Source: Promethearchaeota archaeon
GTDB taxonomy: Archaea > Asgardarchaeota > Lokiarchaeia > Sigyniarchaeales > SOKP01
Length of the DNA: 64,000 bases
Reading direction: 5' to 3'
NCBI GenBank assembly: GCA_019057795.1
Contig: JAHLWS010000024.1
Span: 33,497-97,496 of the forward strand
Notes under the pieces: model-generated
The model's input: the letters and a program-made list of their open reading frames with translations, nothing else
Database searches by the model: none
Told to the model about the DNA's origin: nothing
Program-made: the position numbers and the translations under genes
In this document: positions 25,992 to 34,956 of the stretch, one piece after another
Layout of the letters: every line of letters starts with the position of its first letter
Position numbering within the stretch: position 1 is the stretch's first letter

Positions 25992-27299
25992 TCATAGAAG
26001 CGTTTGAGTAAACAGGTTAATTTTATCTTTAATGATTTTTTCAGACGTCATTCGTTTATCACCGACATCCAAATCGATTATAAGCATAGGAATGCCAACT
26101 TCATCCCTTAGAGCTTCCCTCAATATCTGTGGGACTGCTCCAAATTGTTTACAACCTAAGTGTGAAGTAAAAATATAGCAATCTGCAGAAAATTCTTTCG
26201 CTAATCTCACGCAATCGTCAATAAAGGGATAAAAGAATTCTGTTGATTGCTTAATCATTGGAAGACCCATCCCTTTTTTAGCCATTCCGTAAAACAATGT
26301 ATCCAAATCAGATTTTGTATTGATGGGGTCAGAAAAGTTGTAATTGAAAATATCGAATAAAATACTCATCCCCAATTCTCGATCTAAATATTCACATATC
26401 GCCAAATCGAAAAAAATGAGCATGTACGGCCATATACTCCGTATTTTTTCTTCACCACCATGATGGTCTTTATTCTTATAGCGTATTTTAGCAATCTCAA
26501 GCATGTCGCGGTAAAAGTCTAGTTTTTCTTCGCGGCCTGACATAAAAGTCGCGGCAACTGCGGACATAGGGTTAAACATGTTTTCTAACGGACATGGGGT
26601 CGCTTTTTTTAGTTCAAATATTTCAAGTTGGGTTTTGTTCGTTTCATTTTCTAGTTCAATATGTTTCTTCATTTTTTCATAATCGGGTTCTTGACCAATT
26701 ACTCTACCTAATTCCTCTAAACTTAGCCTTAATTGTTCTCCATAATAAGTATAGCTTTTTTCTTCCCAAAGGAACGGTAAATCTGGAGTAATTAATGGTA
26801 TATTTTTATGATACCTAAAAAAGGGATAAGATGCGTAAGTGTTGTCGCACGGAGCGGTTGGTGTGATAATTGCGTCAAATTTGAATAAATCGTCAAGTGT
26901 CATCCCCATTGTTCCTTTTTGTGAAGAACATGTATGGAATGGATGCCCCCAGCTAGTTATTAAATCATAATAGGGTTCAGAGCCATCAGGTAATAATGCT
27001 GATATGAAATATGATACTGCTTCTATGCACACTGGCACACAATCAAAACAATAAAGATAATCTGAGGGGAATGCGAAATGGTATCCAATTATAGGTAGTC
27101 CTTCTCCTGCTTTTTTTATAAAATCAGCCATTACTAAGTTGATATGTTTTAATCCTATCCTCAATGCCGGCATTCCATCCTCGGGAAGTATTCTCTCAAC
27201 CAACTCGAGTGTGGTGGACACGGACTGACTCAACATCTTATAGGGAATTATTCTATTTTCTAATTTTGATTGATTAACCATAGTTATACCATTTTTCAT
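25992..27299 (-). CDS. 2-hydroxyacyl-CoA dehydratase / benzoyl-CoA reductase subunit (HgdB/BcrB-like), copy 1
   Basis: 435 residues, similar in length to BcrB. Cysteines expected to hold a [4Fe-4S] cluster lie in FHTCSSQKGTMG, TPTAPCDNTYAS and LGCKQFGAVPQ. This family removes water from 2-hydroxyacyl-CoA or reduces aromatic acyl-CoA by ATP-driven single-electron transfer. It is a tandem paralogue of 27328-28617. No ASKHA-type activating ATPase (HgdC/BcrA/BcrD) is in the window. An internal ATG at 27281 is an alternative start. Confidence 0.85.
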   Translation of the reverse strand: MKNGITMVNQSKLENRIIPYKMLSQSVSTTLELVERILPEDGMPALRIGLKHINLVMADFIKKAGEGLPIIGYHFAFPSDYLYCFDCVPVCIEAVSYFISALLPDGSEPYYDLITSWGHPFHTCSSQKGTMGMTLDDLFKFDAIITPTAPCDNTYASYPFFRYHKNIPLITPDLPFLWEEKSYTYYGEQLRLSLEELGRVIGQEPDYEKMKKHIELENETNKTQLEIFELKKATPCPLENMFNPMSAVAATFMSGREEKLDFYRDMLEIAKIRYKNKDHHGGEEKIRSIWPYMLIFFDLAICEYLDRELGMSILFDIFNYNFSDPINTKSDLDTLFYGMAKKGMGLPMIKQSTEFFYPFIDDCVRLAKEFSADCYIFTSHLGCKQFGAVPQILREALRDEVGIPMLIIDLDVGDKRMTSEKIIKDKINLFTQTLL

Positions 27300-27327
27300 T
27301 TAATTATAATAATATTTTTATTTTTTT

Positions 27328-28617
27328 TCATAGAAGTGTCTGAGTAAACATAGTTATTTTATTCTTAAACTCTTTTAGCGAAGTCATTCGAGCATCTCCT
27401 ACGTCGAAATCAATTGTTAACATAGGAATTCCTACTTCGTCTTTAAGAGCTTCTCTTAAAAGTTGTGGGACGGCTCCAAATTGCTTACACGCAATACTCT
27501 GAGTGTAAATGAAGCAGTCTGCGCTAAAATCTTTAGCCATTTTAATACAATCATCTAAGAAAGGATAGTAGAATTCTGAAGATTGCTTTACCATTGGCCA
27601 ACCCATAGCTTTCTTTGCCATTCCATAGAATAATTCATCTGAATCAGATTTAATATCGATAAAATCAGATAGATTATAGTTAAAAATATCGAATAAAATG
27701 CTCATACCCAATTCGCGATCTAACCATTCACACAAAGAAATATCAAAGAATGTTAGCATATAGGGCCATATGGATCTAATTCGTTCTTCACCTCCATAAT
27801 GCTCCTTGTTTTTGTACCTATTTTTTGCGCGTTCCAATATTCTCTGATAAAAAGAGAGGTTCTCAAGTGTTCCAGATATAAATATAGTTGTTGCAGCTGA
27901 AATGGGATTAAACATATTCTCGATTGGACTCGGAACAGCCTTAATTAAATCAAATAATTCCATCTTTAATTTTGTTACTTTGTTCTCTAATTCTAAAGCA
28001 TTCCTCAATTTTTCAAAATCGGGCTCTTGACCAATAATTTTTCCAAGCTTATTAAGACTTAGTTTTAATTGTTCACCATAATACTTGTAGCTTTTTTCCT
28101 CATGAAGAAAGGGCATATCAGCAATGATTAAAGGAAAGTTTTTTTTAAATTTGAAAAACGGGTAAGAAGCACAGGTGGAATCACAGGGTGCTGTTGGAGT
28201 GATTATTGCATCGAATTTAAATAAATCGTCTAAACTCATTCCCATTGTCCCCTTTTGAGCGGAACATGTGTGAAAAGGGTGTCCCCAGTTTCCTATTAAA
28301 TCATAGTAAGTCTCAACACCATCTAAAAGTAAAGCACCAAGAATAAAAGAAACTCCTTCGATACAAATTGGGACACATTCATAACATTTTAAGTATTCTG
28401 GCTGAAATGCAAAGTGGTATCCTACTACTGGCAATCCTTCTCTTGCTTTTTCGATATCTTTACGAACCACTGATATTATTTCTTCCAATCCAATTCTTAA
28501 CGAGGGAAGTCCGTTATCAGGTAATATCTTATCGATTAATTCATGCGTAGTTGACATTGAATTTAATAACATCTGATAAGGAATAATTCTGTTTCCCATC
28601 TCTGTTTTGCTATGCAT
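27328..28617 (-). CDS. 2-hydroxyacyl-CoA dehydratase / benzoyl-CoA reductase subunit (HgdB/BcrB-like), copy 2
   Basis: 429 residues, aligning end to end with the gene just downstream at 25992 (shared PYQMLLNSMSTTHELIDKIL-type start, FHTCSAQKGTMGMSLDDLFK, APCDSTCASYPFF, and IACKQFGAVPQLLREAL). The cluster cysteines are conserved, so both copies look functional. The two copies with the BcrC-like gene at 28664 would supply the core of a dehydratase/reductase, possibly as two heterodimers with different substrates. Confidence 0.85.
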   Translation of the reverse strand: MHSKTEMGNRIIPYQMLLNSMSTTHELIDKILPDNGLPSLRIGLEEIISVVRKDIEKAREGLPVVGYHFAFQPEYLKCYECVPICIEGVSFILGALLLDGVETYYDLIGNWGHPFHTCSAQKGTMGMSLDDLFKFDAIITPTAPCDSTCASYPFFKFKKNFPLIIADMPFLHEEKSYKYYGEQLKLSLNKLGKIIGQEPDFEKLRNALELENKVTKLKMELFDLIKAVPSPIENMFNPISAATTIFISGTLENLSFYQRILERAKNRYKNKEHYGGEERIRSIWPYMLTFFDISLCEWLDRELGMSILFDIFNYNLSDFIDIKSDSDELFYGMAKKAMGWPMVKQSSEFYYPFLDDCIKMAKDFSADCFIYTQSIACKQFGAVPQLLREALKDEVGIPMLTIDFDVGDARMTSLKEFKNKITMFTQTLL

Positions 28618-28663
28618 GTTTTATATCCAAATTTTTTCAAAGAGTTTTTTTCAAATTTTAATA

Positions 28664-29815
28664 CTATTTTATCATTTCTAAAAATGCTTCAATACGCGTT
28701 TGAAGTCTCGTTGTGTCTGCTTGGTAGAATTCGCGATCGAGCTCCAAAACGGGGATCTCCAAATCTTTTAGCCTATGTAAATTGAGCATATTATCACATC
28801 CAGCGAGATCACAGTTATTTATTCTCTGTAAGATAACACCATCAATTTTTGCTCTGTCAATTTCATTTCTTAGAAAATCGAATCGCCTTTCATAGTCATC
28901 CATCATTCTAGGGCAAGAAAGTCTGTAATACAAGCGCTTTGATATATCTTTTAATGGGTTATTTCCATTACCTATATGTACATCATCTAAAAAATTGCGA
29001 GTTCCAAAGCAAAAAGAATCAGACACTAATAAGGCTCCAGAATCTTCAATTAATCTGGTAAAATCAGTACTATCTACTTCGCTTCCAACGAGCATTATTC
29101 TTTTAACATTCGATTTAATTCCTTCAGACTCTCTCAAGATTTTGAGAATTCTTTCTAATTCTTGGTTTGCAAATTCTTTAGGGATTGAGCTATTTGACAT
29201 CGAAATTTGTAAAGCTTCGCTTCCCGTAATTTTTGGCGTATCAATAATTCTTAGTTCATGGATTTTTCGCAAAAGATCACGATTTTTATTGTATATTCTT
29301 ATCGAATTATGTAAATCTTGATCAGTAATAATTTGATGAGTATAGGTTTCTTCTATTTCTTCTTTAAATTCTTCTATTTCTTTATGGTACCATTCAAAAC
29401 CTTCATCTGTTATGATGTGAGGCATAGCAATATAAAAACGTGGAACTTTTTTTTCAAAACCTTTTCTTTTAAATACTACTAAATCGAAGAGCTCGTACAT
29501 TCGTCGAGTATGATCGCATGAATTACAAATATAAAGCCCATCTAAGAAATCGTAGCCTCCTCTTAAAGCCAAATCTAAAGTTGCTCTGACAAATGAACAC
29601 GTAAACCGTACCATATATATATCAGCTAAATCCGTGTCTTTATGTCCAGTTGCTCTAATTCTAAAAGGTAATAAATTTGCAGCGTGCAGTAATTCTTCGG
29701 GAATGTAAGTACAATAATGACCAACTACCTTTTTATTCTTTTCTTGCCATTCCTTAACATAGGAGTTCATAATTGAATTCGAAATGTTAAGAAAAGGATC
29801 GTTATTTAGACTCAT
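28664..29815 (-). CDS. 2-hydroxyacyl-CoA dehydratase / benzoyl-CoA reductase subunit (BcrC/HgdB-like)
   Basis: 383 residues, the usual length of BcrC. Motifs: KKVVGHYCTYIPEELLHAAN, TCSFVRATLDLAL, CNSCDHTRRMYELFD and INNCDLAGCDN, giving the cysteines for a [4Fe-4S] cluster. It is more distant from its two neighbours than they are from each other, as expected for the second subunit of a heterodimer. Its start overlaps the end of the SCP2-like gene at 29812 by 4 bases, so these genes are one operon. The activating ATPase is absent. Confidence 0.87.
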   Translation of the reverse strand: MSLNNDPFLNISNSIMNSYVKEWQEKNKKVVGHYCTYIPEELLHAANLLPFRIRATGHKDTDLADIYMVRFTCSFVRATLDLALRGGYDFLDGLYICNSCDHTRRMYELFDLVVFKRKGFEKKVPRFYIAMPHIITDEGFEWYHKEIEEFKEEIEETYTHQIITDQDLHNSIRIYNKNRDLLRKIHELRIIDTPKITGSEALQISMSNSSIPKEFANQELERILKILRESEGIKSNVKRIMLVGSEVDSTDFTRLIEDSGALLVSDSFCFGTRNFLDDVHIGNGNNPLKDISKRLYYRLSCPRMMDDYERRFDFLRNEIDRAKIDGVILQRINNCDLAGCDNMLNLHRLKDLEIPVLELDREFYQADTTRLQTRIEAFLEMIK

Positions 29816-30312
29816 GGTAATAAACCCACTTTACTGTTTTTATAAACTTCATTCTTACCTATCATCAGACACTTTACCAGTTTTATGGCAGCTACATAGG
29901 ACCCTTTAATCTTTATTTTTCTGGGAATTAAATACTTTAGAAGTTTCATTAGTCCAAAGATATTACTTTTAGAGCGAATAATACTGCTTAACACGCTAGT
30001 TATTTTTTCTTCTTCTACATTTACTATAAGTCGTGCAACAGGATTATTAGCTTTCTCCACCCGGCAATCAAAATTCTTTCTATCAGATGTAAGCACAAAA
30101 GTAATATATCCGTCTAATTCGACTAAATACATTTCTATTTCTTCACCCTCCCATTTCCCTATTTTTTTAAAAGGCTCGTCGAGGCCAAATAAATCCACCA
30201 ACATCTTTGCCAATCGAGCGATATTAAGCACTTTTGTTTCCCTAACCAAATTTTCTGCTTTAATATCCCTACTTGTTTTCTTAAGGTTATCAATTTGATT
30301 AATTGTAGCCAC
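29812..30312 (-). CDS. SCP2-like lipid-carrier domain protein
   Basis: 166 residues. The C-terminal part (RLIVNVEEEKITSVLSSIIR, then NIFGLMKLLKYL and PRKIKIKGSYVAAIKLVKCL) has the SCP2 pattern of strand, helix, strand, helix that lines a lipid tunnel. It overlaps the BcrC-like gene by 4 bases and is the first gene of the dehydratase operon. This placement, together with the other SCP2-like gene at 3638, suggests that these carriers present hydrophobic acyl substrates to the redox enzymes. The family call is by pattern only. Confidence 0.6.
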   Translation of the reverse strand: MATINQIDNLKKTSRDIKAENLVRETKVLNIARLAKMLVDLFGLDEPFKKIGKWEGEEIEMYLVELDGYITFVLTSDRKNFDCRVEKANNPVARLIVNVEEEKITSVLSSIIRSKSNIFGLMKLLKYLIPRKIKIKGSYVAAIKLVKCLMIGKNEVYKNSKVGLLP

Positions 30313-30617
30313 CTAATTTTAATTATTTGAAGCAATTATATAAAGATCATATTAGTTAGATTAGTTAATAAAGTTAAAGCTTTTATTAATTAATTGAAAA
30401 GGTTTATGCTAATATTCTTATTAAACAACTGAATTTTGAACTTAGACTTAAAAGGGATTAAAGTGGGCAAACTGCTTTCCTTCTTATAGGAAAAGTTTAA
30501 TAACATTTTAATTTTCAATATCTTGTATCTATTTTGTTCATAAATAGATTAAATTAAGGTATTCAATGAAATAATAAATTAAATAATAAAAAATTAAAAA
30601 AATATTGGTTAAAAGTT
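30313..30617. other. Intergenic region with divergent promoters, no gene seen
   Basis: About 305 A/T-rich bases between the minus-strand dehydratase operon and aconitase. I see no open frame of convincing composition and no strong inverted repeat. It must contain both promoters; no single TATA box stands out. Confidence 0.4.
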
Positions 30618-32540
30618 ATGGGAAAAACTTTAACTGAAAAAATCTTAGAACAGCACTTGGTTGAAGGAAAATCAGAGCGAGGGTCGGATATTAGCATAAA
30701 AATAGATCAGACCTTAACTCAAGATGCTACTGGTACAATGGCATATTTACAATTTGAAGCGATTGGTATTCAACGCATTCAAACAGAATTGTCGGTTAGT
30801 TATGTAGATCACAATACTTTACAAACTGATTTTAAAAATCCTGACGATCATAGATATCTACAAAGTATCGCTGCGAAATACGGACTTTATTTTTCTAGAC
30901 CTGGTAATGGCATATGCCACCAACTTCATTTAGAAAGGTTTGCTCGACCTGGAAGAACTTTACTTGGTTCGGATAGTCACACTCCAACTGGTGGCGGTGT
31001 AGGAATGATAGCAATCGGAGCAGGAGGTCTCGACATAGCAGCGGCAATGGCAGGTGAGGCTTTTTACTTAAAGATGCCAAATGTTATTAAAGTACATCTT
31101 ACTGGGAAACTTCTTGACTTTGTATCTGCTAAAGACGTTATACTGGAAGTATTAAGACGAATTGGCGTTAAAGGGGCAGTTAATAAAGTATTGGAATACA
31201 CTGGTCCAGGTATTAAGACTCTAAGTGTACCTGAGCGAGGTACAATAACCAACATGGGAACTGAAACGGGAGCCACAACCTCAATATTTCCCTCTGACGA
31301 TATTACAAAAGAATTTTTGATTGCTCAAGAAAGAGGTGAACAATGGGTCGCCATTGCACCAGACGAAGATGCTGTATACGACGAAACCATAGAAATAAAT
31401 CTAAGCGAGCTCGTCCCTCTTGTGTCCCTACCCCACAGTCCAGGAAATGTAAAAACTGTAAAAGAAGTTGAAGGATTAAAAGTTGATCAAGTTTGCATTG
31501 GGAGTTGTACGAACTCAACTTTACGAGATCTTAAAATTTCTGCTAACATTTTAAAAGGAAAAACTATTAGCGAGCATACGGTCCTAACTATATCACCAGG
31601 TTCTCGTCAAGTTGTCAACCACATGATTAAGTCGGGGGAAATGGCTTATTTAATAGAAGCCGGAGCAAGAATACTCGAAAATGCATGCGGTCCTTGTATT
31701 GGTATGGGTTTGGCGCCAAAAAGCGATGCTGTTACGTTAAGAACATTTAATAGAAATTTTCTTGGAAGATCAGGCACAAAAAGCGCTCAAACTTATCTTG
31801 TAAGCCCCGAAACTGCTGCTGTATCTGCAATTAGCGGAATTATTACAGATCCAAGAACATTTGGAGCATTACCAGAAATAGATATGCCTAAAAAGTTTAT
31901 GGTCAATGATAATATGATTATTCCACCAATGGAAGGCAAAGAGTCCATTGAAATCGTTAGAGGACCGAATATCAAACCTTTACCAGAATTCAATCCTTTA
32001 CTAGACAAATTAGAAGGGGAGGTTCTTCTTAAAGTCGAAGATGATATTACTACCGACCATATAATGCCAGCAGGTGCTAAAATCTTACCTTTGCGGTCAA
32101 ATATTCCAGAAATAAGCAAATTTGTGTTTAACCTTGTTGATCCGACATTTCCAGATAGGTCCTTAGAAAAGCAAGGAGGATTTATAGTTGGAGGAGATAA
32201 CTACGGTCAAGGTTCTAGTAGAGAACACGCTGCCATCGCACCTAAATATCTTGGACTAAAAGCGGTTATAGTGAAATCTTTTGCTCGAATTCATCTTGCT
32301 AACCTCGTCAACTTTGGAATTGTTCCGTTAACATTTGAAAACAAAGAGGATTACGCTAAAGTTGAACAAGGAGATAAGTTTGAAATCGATCTAACCACAA
32401 TAGAATCGGGAAAAGTGGCGTTAAAAAACCTTACTAAAGGTATTGAGATATACTTGACTCATTCTTTGAGCGAAACTGAGCTCAAAGTTTTAAAAGCGGG
32501 AGGAAAACTTCCCTTTATCAAGCAAAAACACGTTAACTAG
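30618..32540 (+). CDS. acn: Aconitate hydratase
   Basis: A 640-residue enzyme converting citrate to isocitrate through cis-aconitate. The [4Fe-4S] ligands are C297 in GSCTNS and C357 and C360 in NACGPCIG. GSDSHTPTGGG is the substrate loop in the large domains and GDNYGQGSSREHA is in the C-terminal swivel domain, all on one chain. Length and motifs match the shorter mitochondrial-like aconitases of several bacteria and archaea. It functions with isocitrate dehydrogenase (56845) and ATP-citrate lyase (53564) in this window. Confidence 0.93.
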   Translation: MGKTLTEKILEQHLVEGKSERGSDISIKIDQTLTQDATGTMAYLQFEAIGIQRIQTELSVSYVDHNTLQTDFKNPDDHRYLQSIAAKYGLYFSRPGNGICHQLHLERFARPGRTLLGSDSHTPTGGGVGMIAIGAGGLDIAAAMAGEAFYLKMPNVIKVHLTGKLLDFVSAKDVILEVLRRIGVKGAVNKVLEYTGPGIKTLSVPERGTITNMGTETGATTSIFPSDDITKEFLIAQERGEQWVAIAPDEDAVYDETIEINLSELVPLVSLPHSPGNVKTVKEVEGLKVDQVCIGSCTNSTLRDLKISANILKGKTISEHTVLTISPGSRQVVNHMIKSGEMAYLIEAGARILENACGPCIGMGLAPKSDAVTLRTFNRNFLGRSGTKSAQTYLVSPETAAVSAISGIITDPRTFGALPEIDMPKKFMVNDNMIIPPMEGKESIEIVRGPNIKPLPEFNPLLDKLEGEVLLKVEDDITTDHIMPAGAKILPLRSNIPEISKFVFNLVDPTFPDRSLEKQGGFIVGGDNYGQGSSREHAAIAPKYLGLKAVIVKSFARIHLANLVNFGIVPLTFENKEDYAKVEQGDKFEIDLTTIESGKVALKNLTKGIEIYLTHSLSETELKVLKAGGKLPFIKQKHVN

Positions 32541-32548
32541 ATTAATTT

Positions 32549-32560
32549 ATTTTTTTTTTT
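32549..32560 (+). terminator. Poly-T tract after aconitase
   Basis: A run of T bases begins within 10 bases of the aconitase stop. Archaeal RNA polymerase often terminates at such T-runs without a hairpin. The next gene begins 33 bases later with its own context, so a partial terminator is plausible. Confidence 0.35.
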
Positions 32561-32592
32561 AATTTTAATTATTTAATTTTTAAGGTATTATT

Positions 32593-33255
32593 ATGAATAA
32601 TATTGAAGATGAATTTCATAAAATAATTGAATTTTATCCTAATGCAATTATTGAGAAAAACTGTATTTCTCAAGTGAGAATTCCATTAAAAGATAAATTT
32701 TTTTTGAAAATCAACTTTAAAAATTACCCAAAAAAACCAGTTGTTAATTTAATTAGTAAAGATGACCGCATTTATCGAAAAGTTGATAAAATTATTCCCT
32801 TATTAAATAGATGGGAAAAAAAAAATCCTCCTTCTATTGTTGATCTTATTAATGAAATTTTAGCTTTCATTAATAGTTTGGAATCTAAAGAAATAAAAAT
32901 TAAAAAAGAATTACTAAATGGAATTTTAGCGTTATGTAAAAATCAACATCCGAGAGAAATATTAGGACTTCTAAGAATCATCAATGGAATCGCGATAGAA
33001 TATATTTTACCCCCAGGAGCAATTACTTCTAACACTTCTGGGTTTTTAATTCCTAGTAGATTGGGTATTGATTTAACTCTCAATGGATCTATTCATTCAC
33101 ATCCTTCTGGAAATCCTAATCCTTCTCTTATTGATATTAATAGTGTTTTTAAAACAAAAAAATTCAATTTTATTATCGCTTATCCATATGATTTGAGCAG
33201 TATAAAATGCTTTAATAATCAAGGACGAGAGATTGAGTTCAGAATACTAGATTAA
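32593..33255 (+). CDS. E2/RWD-like domain fused to a JAMM (JAB/MPN) isopeptidase
   Basis: 220 residues. The C-terminal half is a JAMM zinc peptidase with the full EXnH(S/T)HX7SXXD motif: E122, then H168-S-H170-P, S178 and D181. The N-terminal ~95 residues resemble the ubiquitin-conjugating/RWD fold: strands around LKINFKNYPKKPVVNLI, then a W74-containing turn with PPSIVDLINEILAFI, but no cysteine at the E2 active position. JAMM enzymes remove ubiquitin-like proteins (Rpn11, AMSH) or cleave sulfur-carrier fusions. A carrier-binding RWD-like domain joined to a protease suggests a ubiquitin-like deconjugase. The JAMM call is firm; the N-terminal fold is inference. Confidence 0.75.
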   Translation: MNNIEDEFHKIIEFYPNAIIEKNCISQVRIPLKDKFFLKINFKNYPKKPVVNLISKDDRIYRKVDKIIPLLNRWEKKNPPSIVDLINEILAFINSLESKEIKIKKELLNGILALCKNQHPREILGLLRIINGIAIEYILPPGAITSNTSGFLIPSRLGIDLTLNGSIHSHPSGNPNPSLIDINSVFKTKKFNFIIAYPYDLSSIKCFNNQGREIEFRILD

Positions 33256-33378
33256 ATAAATTAACAGTTTTATATCGTTTGCATCATAAACATTTTTGAT
33301 TAATTGCCCAAGATCTCATAAACCGGGAGATAATAGAAATATAATAGGAAAAAAATTAAAAGTAGCAAACTCTATTCA

Positions 33379-34146
33379 GTGTCAATGAATGAAAAAAAAT
33401 ACAAAATCGATCCAAAAAAAAGATTTTCTTCCAGAGTAGAAAACTATATCAAGTATCGACCAAGCTATCCTCTTAAAATTATTGATTTTTTGAAAGAGAA
33501 GAGGATTTTAGCAGAGGATACAGTAATTGCCGATATAGGTTCAGGTACAGGAATTTTAACAAAGTTTTTCTTGGATAATGGTAACCCCGTTTATGGGATT
33601 GAACCCAATAAAGATATGAGAGAAGCGGCTGAAAAACACCTACAAGTGTATACAAGATTTTCAAGTCTTGAAGGTTCTGCTGAATCCACGGGATTAGAGG
33701 AGAATTGTATAGATTTTATTACTGCTGGACAATCTTTTCATTGGTTCGATGTCGTGGAGGCTAAGAAAGAATTTAAAAGAATACTAAAACCGAATGGTAA
33801 TGTAGCATTAATCTGGAACAATCGTGGAAAAGCCGGAACAGATTTTAATAGTAGCTATGAAAATTTCATTTTAAAATTCGGCACAGATTATAAAGAGATA
33901 AAGAAAAATGATGGAAATGTGGATCTCTTTTTTAATTATCAAAAAGAAACATTTTATAATTTTCAAGAATTAGATTTTACCAGTTTTAAAGGTAGGGTCC
34001 TTTCTTCATCTTATATTCCTTTGGCTGATAATCCCATTTTCCCAAAAATGATATTGGAATTGGAAAATTTATTTAACAAACATCAACGGAATGGAATTAT
34101 TAGAATTGAATACGATACCGAAGTATACATTGGTAAATTAGAATAA
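33379..34146 (+). CDS. Class I SAM-dependent methyltransferase
   Basis: 255 residues. SAM motif I is VIADIGSGTGILTKFFL, with the acidic post-I residue in YGIEPNKDMREAA, and motif SFHWFD later (TAGQSFHWFD), typical of Methyltransf_11/UbiE-like enzymes acting on small molecules. The substrate is unknown. It follows the JAMM gene by 124 bases and precedes the iron-sulfur flavoprotein. No domain other than the methyltransferase is seen. Confidence 0.85.
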   Translation: MSMNEKKYKIDPKKRFSSRVENYIKYRPSYPLKIIDFLKEKRILAEDTVIADIGSGTGILTKFFLDNGNPVYGIEPNKDMREAAEKHLQVYTRFSSLEGSAESTGLEENCIDFITAGQSFHWFDVVEAKKEFKRILKPNGNVALIWNNRGKAGTDFNSSYENFILKFGTDYKEIKKNDGNVDLFFNYQKETFYNFQELDFTSFKGRVLSSSYIPLADNPIFPKMILELENLFNKHQRNGIIRIEYDTEVYIGKLE

Positions 34147-34220
34147 TTTTTAATCGTAAAATCTCTACTATAAAATACTAACTTGTAATTGATAATTAAC
34201 AATTATAGAGGCAAAAAAAT

Positions 34221-34805
34221 ATGAAAGTAGTTGTTTTTAATGGAAGTCCAAGGAGTGAGGGTAATACTACCATATGTTTAAATATGGTAATGGACGAATT
34301 GAAGAGTGCCGGAATTGAGACTGAATACATTTGGATTGGTATGGATAAAATCCAAGGGTGTATCTCCTGTTATCAATGCGCTAAGAATAAAGATAAGAAA
34401 TGTGGAGTTAAAACTGACAAATTAAACTATTATTTGGAAAAAATGGTAGAAGCTGATGGCATAATATTAGGATCACCTACTTATTTTGCGGATACTACTA
34501 CAAGAATGAAAGCGCTTATTGAAAGAGCTGGTCTTGTAAGTAAAGTGAATGGAGATTTATTAAAACATAAAGTAGGTGCGGCGGTGGTGTCAGTAAGGCG
34601 AGCAGGAGCAACTCATGTTTTTTCTAGTATAAATTATTTTTTCCTAATTAACCAAATGTTTGTAGTTGGTTCAAGCTATTGGAATTTAGGCGTTAATCCA
34701 AATACCACAGATCCAGAAAGAATTAACGAAGACGAAGAAGGTATAGCTACTTTTCAAAATTTAGGTAAAAATATGGCTTATTTACTTCAAAAACTTAATA
34801 CCTAA
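34221..34805 (+). CDS. Iron-sulfur flavoprotein / NADPH-dependent FMN reductase family
   Basis: 194 residues. The flavodoxin-like FMN loop is FNGSPRSEGNTTI at the N-terminus, followed by the compact cysteine motif GCISCYQCAKNKDKKCG, which in iron-sulfur flavoproteins holds a [4Fe-4S] cluster next to FMN. GSPTYFADTT contributes to the flavin site. It probably transfers electrons between ferredoxin-type carriers and an acceptor, or reduces a small quinone or oxidant. It directly precedes the glycyl radical enzyme. Confidence 0.85.
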   Translation: MKVVVFNGSPRSEGNTTICLNMVMDELKSAGIETEYIWIGMDKIQGCISCYQCAKNKDKKCGVKTDKLNYYLEKMVEADGIILGSPTYFADTTTRMKALIERAGLVSKVNGDLLKHKVGAAVVSVRRAGATHVFSSINYFFLINQMFVVGSSYWNLGVNPNTTDPERINEDEEGIATFQNLGKNMAYLLQKLNT

Positions 34806-34956
34806 TCTATTTTTTTTTTCATTTAGGGCGATCTTTTGTTTAATAAAAATATACTTTTTAAACTAATATTTATTGTATTTATATTAGTGTTTTTTAATTA
34901 TTTATTTCTAAAAGCATCGATATTAGTAAAGCATAAAGCGCTTGAAGGAATCTAAA

